Of a stretch of DNA of 8,953 bases, positions 1-6,513 are shown one piece after another. The translations under genes were made by a program, and so were the position numbers. Source of the stretch: Paludibacter sp. (GTDB taxonomy: Bacteria; Bacteroidota; Bacteroidia; Bacteroidales; Paludibacteraceae); the NCBI GenBank assembly GCA_030655595.1, contig JAUSNQ010000069.1:1-8953 (forward strand), written 5' to 3'. The first letter of the stretch is position 1, and each line of letters begins with the position of its first letter. The notes beneath the pieces are model-generated. The model was not told the origin of the DNA, searched no databases, and saw only the letters and a program-made list of their open reading frames with translations.

Positions 1-279
1 CCTTCCAAAAAAGAAATTGTAATAGGGGGTGCCTTGCGAAAAATCGCCGGCATCTAACAAAAGCACATGCTTTTCTTGTTGACGAATTTGATTAATCACC
101 CCCATGCGACGGGCATAGCCTCCCATGTCAGGATTACGGACAGCATTTGCCTCGGTAGGTTCAAGCTGACTGTGTGTGTCGTTGGTGTGCAAAATCACCA
201 ATTTGTTGGTTTGCTGGCCTGTGAGCAACAAGAATGGCAGCAGCAAAACCAGTATCAATATTGATGTTTTTCGTATCAT
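1..279 (-). CDS. 5'-nucleotidase metallophosphoesterase domain protein (5' part only, cut by window edge)
   Basis: I translated this from the ATG at 279; 93 residues are visible and the frame is still open at base 1. Residues 1-21 form a signal peptide: basic start (MIRK), then a long Leu-rich core, with no lipobox Cys. The mature part begins with the hallmark first metal-binding block of the 5'-nucleotidase/UshA family, ILHTNDTHSQLEP (residues 29-41, with Asp34 and His36 as expected metal ligands), then GGYARRMG (53-60), then the second block LLDAGDFSQGTP (74-85). Such enzymes hydrolyse nucleotides or related phosphoesters outside the cytoplasm using two metals. The gene lies 12 bp after the preceding gene, which encodes the matching 5'-nucleotidase C-terminal domain, so the two products probably act together. 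There is no Shine-Dalgarno sequence; the upstream stretch is A-rich. Exact substrate (nucleotide, UDP-sugar or cyclic nucleotide) cannot be told, and whether a second C-terminal domain follows outside the window is unknown. Confidence 0.93.
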   Translation of the reverse strand, partial: MIRKTSILILVLLLPFLLLTGQQTNKLVILHTNDTHSQLEPTEANAVRNPDMGGYARRMGVINQIRQQEKHVLLLDAGDFSQGTPYYNFFFGR

Positions 280-291
280 AATGTTTATATT

Positions 292-1074
292 TTAATTTAC
301 TATATACATTCTTCCATCTAATTGCGACTCTATCTTTCTCCCCTCAGCTGTTTCTTGTCGGATATAATCAATCAGCATATCCCTGATTTTGATGCCGGTA
401 TTTACACGTTTCTCCGCATTCTTAAGTTGTGTCATGCCATCATTTCCTTCCGCTAAGTAATCATTCGTTGCAACGACATAAACCTTGTTTTTATCTAACG
501 GCGTATCACCAATCACAACATCAACCGCTTTGTCATCACGCATGCCCATTTTCATACCGGAAACACCTTCTCCACCGATAGACGCAAAGAAATCAAACAA
601 CGCAGCCAGTTCTTCTCCCCTTACCCACAACACAACCAACTCATTTTCAAAAGGCATCAGTTCAAAAACCTTACTGACAGTAATATCGCCAGCGGGGATT
701 TGAGTACGCAAACCTTTCAGATTCACGATTGAAAGATCAACAGGTACTTGTAAATGAACGGATGCTATTTGCTGATAGACATCCGCACTGAAGTTTGATA
801 ACAAACTCTCTGGTCCGTGTACACGCATTGTTTCCGGAGCATTCCCAATCACCTCATTCATCACATTTTCCAATTGATTTTTATACGGTGCAAGAAAGGT
901 TTTAAATGACTCATCAGCAACCAACTCGGTATTTTTATCGAGTGGAATTTTAACAGCTTCTGCTTGATAAACCTTCCAACCAACAGTGTTGCATGAAGTC
1001 AGGACGAGCAAAATCAAAGAGAAACATACAAACTGCTTAATTTTCATGGGAAAAATATTTTTGAATATCATCAT
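292..1074 (-). CDS. Lipoprotein with stand-alone 5'-nucleotidase C-terminal domain
   Basis: A 260-residue protein. A hydrophobic signal ends in the lipobox LTSC with Cys28, so it should be an exported lipoprotein. The rest matches the substrate-binding C-terminal domain of 5'-nucleotidases: ESLLSNFSADV (89-99), NLKGLRTQIPAGDIT (118-132), PFEN (141-144), GVSG (170-173) and NDYLAEGNDG (204-213). No metallophosphoesterase motif is present, so it cannot be catalytic alone; the catalytic domain is encoded by the next gene, 12 bp downstream. Seen: the domain is on its own and precedes the catalytic gene, the reverse of the order in fused enzymes. Inferred: the two chains assemble into one nucleotidase held at a membrane. 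The start at 1074 overlaps the upstream stop by one base (TAATG). The Met at residue 10 (base 1047) gives a more typical signal peptide, MKIKQFV..., and may be the true start. Confidence 0.9.
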   Translation of the reverse strand: MMIFKNIFPMKIKQFVCFSLILLVLTSCNTVGWKVYQAEAVKIPLDKNTELVADESFKTFLAPYKNQLENVMNEVIGNAPETMRVHGPESLLSNFSADVYQQIASVHLQVPVDLSIVNLKGLRTQIPAGDITVSKVFELMPFENELVVLWVRGEELAALFDFFASIGGEGVSGMKMGMRDDKAVDVVIGDTPLDKNKVYVVATNDYLAEGNDGMTQLKNAEKRVNTGIKIRDMLIDYIRQETAEGRKIESQLDGRMYIVN

Positions 1075-2546
1075 TATTGTTTTATGCGTATTGCATTAAC
1101 CGTCGCAATATCCATCTGCGGATGCAGGAATTCGGAAACATACAACAGATGTCCCACCGGCTTATGTGCAGGTGAAATTTCCAGTAAAATTGGCACTGTC
1201 ATTGTTTGTCCGTTTATTTTAATCTCGGCATCAACTTCAAAACCTTTTGGTTCATCTGCCTGACCTCCAACATTTTCAACCTTCATTATCAACTGTTTGG
1301 TTTCCCGCTCCGGCACCAAAATCAATTCTTTCAACTGAAAAAAATCGGTAACTGGGGTATTGCTCATCAGCACCTTACTCACTCCATCGTTGACGGGACT
1401 GTTGTTTATAAAATAACCATCTGAAGCATAAAAAAGTTCTAACCATTTTCGTTCACCCGATCGGTTAGGGATAATTTTCGGATGTTTTTCGCTGACAAAA
1501 TGAGCCAGTTTATACGCTGCAACCAGCGATCCGTAATAGGTCATATGCTGATTTGGCGAAACCGTATTTTCAAAACCATCGGGAGTAAAAGCCGCTGTAT
1601 CGTATGGAAGTTGAAAGTCCAGCCAAGACTGCTTTTCACCTATTGTTCTCATAATTTCATTTTTATAGGTTTCATAACCGTGTACATGACGATGATACAT
1701 CGGCAAAGTAAGCAATACCAATTCAATTTTTTCTTCTTCGCACAAAGCAATTGCTTTTTTCAGATACTTCTTTGCTTCATCACCGGGTAGATTTTGTGCA
1801 TAGTCGTAGGCAATAAAACCCGGTTCATCATATTTCTTCAGCATGTTTTCTTCTAAACCGGATGTAAACCGAATGTAACGACCAAGATATAATCCTGTTT
1901 CTTTTGTCGGTTTTTGTTCACTAAGCAATATGTTTCGTTTCAACTGAGTTGTATCGGCAAATATAAAACTGTGATTTCGGATGGTATTTGACCAGGCAGA
2001 CAAATAATTATCAGACTGAAATAGGAAGGGCGTAGAAGCTATTTTCTGTCCGATATTTTTACGGGCAGCAAAACTTTTAAATTGGTCTGACAAAGTACCA
2101 GCTTTCAACTCATGCGAATCATAATCATTTAATGTAAAGGTTTCGAGGATGACCATCTTCGGTTTTCTAAGCTGAACAGCTTCTTTCAAACTGAAATAGG
2201 CATCTGTCATGGTAGTCCCGGGTGAGGCCAAAATAAAACAGGTTGCTCCAAGTGCATTCGACAGGTGTTCAGGATTTAACCCTGTGTACAAATGAGAATT
2301 TCCGATCATCACCACATCTACCTGATTTTTACGGGTCAGTTCGTAATAAGCATTCCATTTTCGGCGGGTATGGTCATTCGTGTAATCGGGATTAAAATAA
2401 CCCTGGGAATCCGTCCATGCCACTACTGCAAGAACCACCAAAGAAAACAGGACAACACGTTGCATAAAATCGCGATGCGTTTTTACCTTTTGCGGCACAG
2501 AAACAGTATGTTTACCTTTTGCATTATTTATTGGATGTTTTGCCAT
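1074..2546 (-). CDS. SGNH-hydrolase-like membrane-anchored protein, probable partner of the MBOAT O-acyltransferase
   Basis: A 490-residue protein with a basic, cytoplasmic-looking N terminus, one membrane helix (about 31-44) and a long exported part. Residues 77-92 contain VDVVMIGNSHLYTGLNP, resembling block I of SGNH (GDSL-type) folds with candidate nucleophile Ser84 (GNSH). LASPGTT (106-112) resembles the second block, and KMVILETFTLN (130-140) and IELVLLTLPMY (274-284) look like core strands. PNQHMTYYG (331-339) supplies the candidate catalytic His334. The usual acidic residue of the DxxH motif is not seen: Pro331 stands at that position. A further roughly 120 residues form an unrecognised, strand-rich C-terminal region. 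The gene begins 3 bp after the MBOAT gene; in AlgI/AlgJ- or PatA/PatB-like systems the MBOAT protein brings an acyl group across the membrane and an SGNH-fold partner transfers it to a glycan. That role here is inferred from neighbourhood and motif. A purely structural or binding role is possible. Confidence 0.75.
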   Translation of the reverse strand: MAKHPINNAKGKHTVSVPQKVKTHRDFMQRVVLFSLVVLAVVAWTDSQGYFNPDYTNDHTRRKWNAYYELTRKNQVDVVMIGNSHLYTGLNPEHLSNALGATCFILASPGTTMTDAYFSLKEAVQLRKPKMVILETFTLNDYDSHELKAGTLSDQFKSFAARKNIGQKIASTPFLFQSDNYLSAWSNTIRNHSFIFADTTQLKRNILLSEQKPTKETGLYLGRYIRFTSGLEENMLKKYDEPGFIAYDYAQNLPGDEAKKYLKKAIALCEEEKIELVLLTLPMYHRHVHGYETYKNEIMRTIGEKQSWLDFQLPYDTAAFTPDGFENTVSPNQHMTYYGSLVAAYKLAHFVSEKHPKIIPNRSGERKWLELFYASDGYFINNSPVNDGVSKVLMSNTPVTDFFQLKELILVPERETKQLIMKVENVGGQADEPKGFEVDAEIKINGQTMTVPILLEISPAHKPVGHLLYVSEFLHPQMDIATVNAIRIKQ

Positions 2547-2549
2547 ACT

Positions 2550-3992
2550 CTAAAACTGAAAATAAATGAAACTATTATCATTGCCCGCACCGTATGCTCC
2601 CAAATAAATGATACTCAAAGCCATCAACAAATAAACACCCCACCGAAAGAGATAATGTCCCGAATAAAACTTTTCCTGTATCGTTTCCGACCACCTTTCG
2701 GCTATGATTTCATACAACATCATACCGGCAATCAGCCACAGGGAAAAAGAAAACTCGCGGCTATTCAAACCAAAGTCATACAGAACCCCTGCTCCCTCAA
2801 ATCCAATGTTTTGAAACACCAGCAATGCATCTCCGAAAGTTTGTGCACGAAAAAAAATCAGAGATAAAGTCCAGCCAGTGGAAACCAGTACGGCAGCAGA
2901 AAACCGTTTTAAAACTCCCGTATTTTTTTCAAGTCTGAATAACGGGTCTAACAGGATTAAGAAAAGACCGTTGATGAGTCCCCAAACCACGAAATTCCAG
3001 GAAGCACCGTGCCATAAACCACTGAGGAAAAACACCACCAGCAGATTCACTAATTTTCGGTTCACTCCTCGGCGATTACCACCGAGTGGAATATAAATAT
3101 AATCCTGAAACCAGCTCGACAAAGTGATGTGCCAGCGTTTCCAAAAGTCTGAAAAAGAACTGGAAAGATACGGTCTTCTGAAATTTGTTGACAGATTAAA
3201 TCCGAACAAACGTGCCGTTCCTATAGCTATATCAGAATAAGCAGAAAAATCCAAATACAATTGAAAAGCAAAAAAGAAAACGCCGGTCAACATCGCAATT
3301 CCTTTTGCTTCTTCAATACTGCCATAAGTCTGGTTGATGAATATAGCCAGTCGGTCGGCAATCATAATTTTCTTAAACAAGCCAAACAAGATGAATAAAA
3401 GTCCGCTTCGTGCAGCCTGATAATCAAAGATTTTAATCTCATCAAACTGTGGGAGTAACTTTCGGGCACGTTCAATGGGACCTGCGACTAATTGGGGAAA
3501 GAAACTCACAAAAGCCAGAAAGTTAACCAGCTTATGGGTCGGTTCCATCTTTTTGAAGTACACGTCTAAGGTATAACTCAACGACTGAAAAGTATAAAAA
3601 CTGATTCCTACGGGCAGAATAATATTCATGGGTGAATAGCTGAAATCCCTGCCGAAAAGCGTAAAAGTGGAAATGAAACTATCTACAAAAAAATTATAAT
3701 ACTTAAAAAAGCCCAGAAAACCAAGATTCAACACGAGACTCAATACCAGCAGCATTTTCCTTTTTTTTATTTGCTCAATCGGAGCCTCATGAATTTTCAT
3801 GGCGAGGAAGTAATCCATCAACGAACTGATGAGTATCAGGGAGAGAAAACGCCAGTCCCAGAAACCATAAAAAACATAGCTGGCAACTAGCAAAAAAAGA
3901 TTCCTGAGTTGCAAGTTCTTCTGAAACAACGTCCAATAAAGCACATACACCAAAGGAAGAAAAACGGCGAAATCAAATGAGTTGAATAGCAT
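2550..3992 (-). CDS. MBOAT family membrane-bound O-acyltransferase (AlgI/DltB type)
   Basis: A 480-residue polytopic membrane protein, the usual length for AlgI-type proteins, with about ten or more hydrophobic segments from residue 8 to the C terminus. Family marks in order: YVFYGFWDWRFL (39-50), ILPVGISFYTFQSLSYTLDV (125-144), FFPQLVAGPIERA (164-176), a run around DFSAYSDIAIG (248-258), FRRPYLSSSFSDFWKRWHIT (271-290, with His288), IPLGGNRRG (301-309), LSGLWHGASWNF (323-334) carrying the invariant His328, FFRAQTFGDAL (380-390) and the FIYFQF end. These proteins move an acyl group, usually acetyl, from a cytoplasmic donor across the membrane. Acceptors differ (alginate, cellulose, peptidoglycan, teichoic acid), and this sequence does not show which. 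It is first in a tight minus-strand operon, with the SGNH-like partner 3 bp downstream. No glycan-synthesis genes are present in the window, so the acceptor is open. The start MLFNSFDF is typical of the family. Confidence 0.93.
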   Translation of the reverse strand: MLFNSFDFAVFLPLVYVLYWTLFQKNLQLRNLFLLVASYVFYGFWDWRFLSLILISSLMDYFLAMKIHEAPIEQIKKRKMLLVLSLVLNLGFLGFFKYYNFFVDSFISTFTLFGRDFSYSPMNIILPVGISFYTFQSLSYTLDVYFKKMEPTHKLVNFLAFVSFFPQLVAGPIERARKLLPQFDEIKIFDYQAARSGLLFILFGLFKKIMIADRLAIFINQTYGSIEEAKGIAMLTGVFFFAFQLYLDFSAYSDIAIGTARLFGFNLSTNFRRPYLSSSFSDFWKRWHITLSSWFQDYIYIPLGGNRRGVNRKLVNLLVVFFLSGLWHGASWNFVVWGLINGLFLILLDPLFRLEKNTGVLKRFSAAVLVSTGWTLSLIFFRAQTFGDALLVFQNIGFEGAGVLYDFGLNSREFSFSLWLIAGMMLYEIIAERWSETIQEKFYSGHYLFRWGVYLLMALSIIYLGAYGAGNDNSFIYFQF

Positions 3993-4029
3993 GAACAGGA
4001 TTAACAGGTTTATTAGACTTTAAAAACGG

Positions 4030-4037
4030 CAAATTTA
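4030..4037 (-). promoter_or_regulatory. Bacteroidota-type -7 promoter element for the MBOAT operon
   Basis: Read on the minus strand the bases are TAAATTTG, an exact match to the Bacteroidota -7 consensus TAnnTTTG. It ends 37 bp before the MBOAT start codon, giving a predicted leader of about 30 nt. I see no clear TTTG-type -33 box at the usual distance; the upstream stretch is A/T runs. It is the best promoter candidate for the four-gene minus-strand operon. Confidence 0.5.
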
Positions 4038-4131
4038 ATCATTTCTTTTAAAAAAATTTATCATGATGCCAGATATTGTCATTTATCCACCCTCATCAAA
4101 AAGAAATAAACACTTTATAAAAATCTTTGTT

Positions 4132-4139
4132 TATATTTG
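4132..4139 (+). promoter_or_regulatory. Bacteroidota-type -7 promoter element for the aspartyl protease gene
   Basis: TATATTTG matches TAnnTTTG exactly and lies 24 bp before the ATG at 4164, predicting a leader of under 20 nt. It is divergent from the minus-strand promoter about 100 bp away. A convincing -33 box is not visible. Confidence 0.5.
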
Positions 4140-4163
4140 TAACAATTCCTGAAATTCAACACG

Positions 4164-5396
4164 ATGACAATCAGCCCTGCACCACTTAGGCTTCCTGTCT
4201 TTCTCCTGATATTGATTTTATCAGGCATTACTACCCTGCAAGGTCGTCAGGGAAAGTTTACATCAGTACCTTTCGAAATGGCCGGCAGTTACATAATCGT
4301 TCAGGCACGTATCAACAGTACATCACCACTCTATTTCATCCTCGACACTGGAGTTAAAAATACCATCATCACCGAAATTCACCAACAGGATGATATCCTC
4401 ATCAATTTAAGTGGTAAAAAAGCAATACAGGGATTGGGACAAGGAAAATCAATCACGAGTTTCATCAGTGACAGCAATACAATCTCACTCGGGAAACTTA
4501 AATTTGCAAACAAAACCGTCTATCTTCTTGAAGATGATATTCTTGGTTTATCGCAACATACAGGGAGGAAAATAAACGGTTTAATTGGGGTCGACTTGAT
4601 TCAATCACATGTGGTTGAAATTGATTACTCGCGACGTCGAATCAAATTTTATGATCAGGAATCGTTTCTCCCTCCGAAAGATTATATTCGGAAACCACTG
4701 ATTATTGAAAACAATAAAATCTATCTCAACTTAACATTATTAGACGATAACGGTCAAATTCGCACAATTAAAATGTTGATTGATACCGGTGCTCAGTTAA
4801 ACGCATGGTTCCAAACTGTAAGATCGAATGCAGCAGAAATACCTGAGAAACGTGTATATGCTAGAATTGGAGAAGGTTTTAGTGGTGATTTTTATGGCTA
4901 TTTGGCAAGAATTCCTCAGATTTGCTTTGGTCAAAATTGTTTTCATAATCCTGTTGTTGTCTTTCCCGACTCTGTGATGATTGCTGATATCATGCGAAAA
5001 TCAGATCGGGACGGAACAATTGGCAACGAACTTCTCTCTCGATTTAACTCGATAATCGATTTTAAAAATGCTGCACTCTATTTAAAACCCAACCATTATT
5101 TCAAAGATAACTTTTACTACAATATCGCAGGCTTGGAAATTACCCAACCCAATCCCAATCTTCCTGCATTTGAAGTTGATTATGTTTGGAAAGATTCACC
5201 TGCAGCAAAAGTGGGTATTCAGGCGGGTGATATGCTGCTTGAAATCAAAGGAATTAAAACTCATCTGATGAAAATAGCAGAAATCAGGTGGCATTTTCAA
5301 CGTGTTTCCAATCAACCACTGAATTTATTGGTTGAAAGAAATCAGGAAAAATTAGCATTTGATATTCCTATGCAGGATTTACTTTCTTATCCTTAA
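4164..5396 (+). CDS. Exported aspartyl protease-like protein with two DTG motifs and a C-terminal PDZ domain
   Basis: A 410-residue protein. Residues 8-28 form a signal peptide or N-terminal anchor (LRLPVFLLILILSG core). The first lobe has YFILDTGVKNTII (57-69; Asp61) and a hydrophobic-Gly motif NGLIG (138-142). The second has MLIDTGAQLNAWF (204-216; Asp207) and GTIGNELL (284-291). Each lobe thus carries the Asp-Thr-Gly plus hydrophobic-hydrophobic-Gly pair of retropepsin-like proteases, so the two active-site aspartates could come from one chain, as in pepsin. Residues about 325-395 are a PDZ domain with the DSPAAKVGIQAGDMLLEIKG signature (344-363), expected to bind peptide C termini. The likely place of action is the periplasm or outer membrane; the substrate is unknown. 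The gene stands alone between two intergenic regions, each with a promoter element, and ends in tandem TAA codons. Family assignment is firm; proteolytic activity is inferred. Confidence 0.88.
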   Translation: MTISPAPLRLPVFLLILILSGITTLQGRQGKFTSVPFEMAGSYIIVQARINSTSPLYFILDTGVKNTIITEIHQQDDILINLSGKKAIQGLGQGKSITSFISDSNTISLGKLKFANKTVYLLEDDILGLSQHTGRKINGLIGVDLIQSHVVEIDYSRRRIKFYDQESFLPPKDYIRKPLIIENNKIYLNLTLLDDNGQIRTIKMLIDTGAQLNAWFQTVRSNAAEIPEKRVYARIGEGFSGDFYGYLARIPQICFGQNCFHNPVVVFPDSVMIADIMRKSDRDGTIGNELLSRFNSIIDFKNAALYLKPNHYFKDNFYYNIAGLEITQPNPNLPAFEVDYVWKDSPAAKVGIQAGDMLLEIKGIKTHLMKIAEIRWHFQRVSNQPLNLLVERNQEKLAFDIPMQDLLSYP

Positions 5397-5528
5397 TAAA
5401 ACGTAGAACACATTTTGAAGTAAGTTACATTAGGTTCGCAGATATTTTCAGGCTTATTGGTTTGGATGAACTCGACAACTTAACACCTACTCAAAAGGTA
5501 AATCCTTGCAGTTATAGAATATTTATGC

Positions 5529-5546
5529 GAATAATAAACATTATTC
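5529..5546. repeat. Inverted repeat upstream of the arginine operon, possible operator
   Basis: GAATAAT and ATTATTC form perfect 7-bp arms around the 4-base spacer AAAC. The centre is about 36 bp upstream of the -7 element at 5570-5577, where a repressor or activator could act. It does not fit the enterobacterial ARG box, whose half sites are closer together, so the binding factor is unknown. It is AT-rich and could arise by chance. Confidence 0.35.
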
Positions 5547-5569
5547 ATCGTTTTATAGTTTTAGTTTTA

Positions 5570-5577
5570 TACATTTG
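5570..5577 (+). promoter_or_regulatory. Bacteroidota-type -7 promoter element for the arginine-catabolism operon
   Basis: TACATTTG matches TAnnTTTG exactly and ends 15 bp before the ATG at 5593, so the predicted leader is only about 10 nt. Upstream is the repetitive TTTTATAGTTTTAGTTTTA, without a clear -33 TTTG box. The element overlaps an in-frame TTG at 5575, which argues against that codon as translation start. Confidence 0.55.
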
Positions 5578-5592
5578 CAAAAAGACTATCAC

Positions 5593-6513
5593 ATGAATTT
5601 GCATATCAAAAACGAGACTGATGTTTTAAAAGCTGTTGTTTTAGGTCAACCGGGCTCTATTGGCAGAACCCCTGATCCTGAGAAAACCTACGATGCTAGA
5701 TCCTTTGAATCAATCATGAATGGCGTATATCCAACCGAAGAAGCCATATTCAAAGAAATGTCAGTTTTCGAAAAGGCACTACTCAAACACGATGTGCAGG
5801 TTTTCCGACCTTGGAGTATTGACAACTGCAACCAGGTTTTCGCCCGCGATGTAGGCTTTGTAATTGATGATAAAATTATCAACTCAAACATCATCCCTGA
5901 TCGGGAAGATGAGAAGGAAGCCTACGAAGTTGTTTACAATCAAGTGCCATACAATAAAATATTCAATTTGCCCGAACGTGCCCATGTGGAAGGTGGGGAT
6001 GTGGTTCTTTATAATAATCTTGTTTTTGTCGGACTGTATACCGGCGACGATTATGCGAAACTTAAAACTGCCCGTACGAATTTATATGCTTTTCATTTTC
6101 TGAAAGAACTCTTCCCTGAAAAAACAATGATTCCAATTGAATTGGTGAAACATGATACCAATCCGCATAAAGGTGTATTACATTTAGACTGTACTTTTAT
6201 GCCTGTCGCAGACAACAAAGCCCTCATTTTCAAAGGCGGAATGCGATTTGAGAAAGACTATCACATGTTGGTGGATATTTTTGGTCGAAATAACATCTTC
6301 GAAATCACACAGGAAGAAATGTACAACATGCAAACCAATGTATTTTCCATATCACCTCAAGTTGTGGTTTCTGAAATGAATTTTTTCCGGATGAATGATT
6401 TTATGGAAAAGGAATGGGGGTTGACTGTAGAACGTATTCCTTACAGTGAAATTGCAAAAATGGGTGGACTGTTGCGCTGTTCGACTTTACCGTTAATCCG
6501 ACAAATGAAATGA
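5593..6513 (+). CDS. Arginine deiminase / amidinotransferase-fold enzyme, probable arginine-to-citrulline step
   Basis: A 306-residue protein from the ATG at 5593 (MNLHIKNETD). The open frame extends to a TTG at 5575, but that codon sits inside the predicted promoter. The guanidine-modifying superfamily motifs are all present: VFARDVGFV (82-90; Asp86), HVEGGDVVL (131-139; Glu133, Asp136), LHLDCTFMP (196-204; His197, Asp199) and the C-terminal GGLLRCSTLPLIR (291-303) with the candidate nucleophile Cys296. Members include arginine deiminase, glycine amidinotransferase and the cyanobacterial arginine dihydrolase. It is shorter than classical arginine deiminases of about 400 residues. Its stop overlaps the start of a CtlX-like citrulline hydrolase gene (ATGA), and ornithine aminotransferase follows, so deimination of free arginine to citrulline plus ammonia in the cytoplasm is the best-fitting reaction. 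An amidinotransferase or a one-step arginine dihydrolase remains possible. Family is firm, reaction inferred. Confidence 0.85.
   Translation: MNLHIKNETDVLKAVVLGQPGSIGRTPDPEKTYDARSFESIMNGVYPTEEAIFKEMSVFEKALLKHDVQVFRPWSIDNCNQVFARDVGFVIDDKIINSNIIPDREDEKEAYEVVYNQVPYNKIFNLPERAHVEGGDVVLYNNLVFVGLYTGDDYAKLKTARTNLYAFHFLKELFPEKTMIPIELVKHDTNPHKGVLHLDCTFMPVADNKALIFKGGMRFEKDYHMLVDIFGRNNIFEITQEEMYNMQTNVFSISPQVVVSEMNFFRMNDFMEKEWGLTVERIPYSEIAKMGGLLRCSTLPLIRQMK

Noticed and set aside
67..264. 65-codon open frame on the plus strand at the left edge
   Set aside because: The opposite strand encodes the clear signal peptide and metal-binding motifs of a 5'-nucleotidase across the same bases.
2292..2867. 191-codon open frame on the plus strand
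   Set aside because: It crosses the antisense of two well-supported genes (SGNH-like and MBOAT), has no recognisable motif and ignores their 3-bp junction; it is a shadow frame.
5397..5528. Possible small gene or terminator after the aspartyl protease
   Set aside because: Only very short open frames and no stem with a T-run could be seen; nothing beyond the flanking promoter region can be supported.
5575..5592. TTG start giving a six-residue longer first arginine enzyme
   Set aside because: The codon lies within the predicted -7 promoter element, and the family-like N terminus begins at the ATG at 5593.
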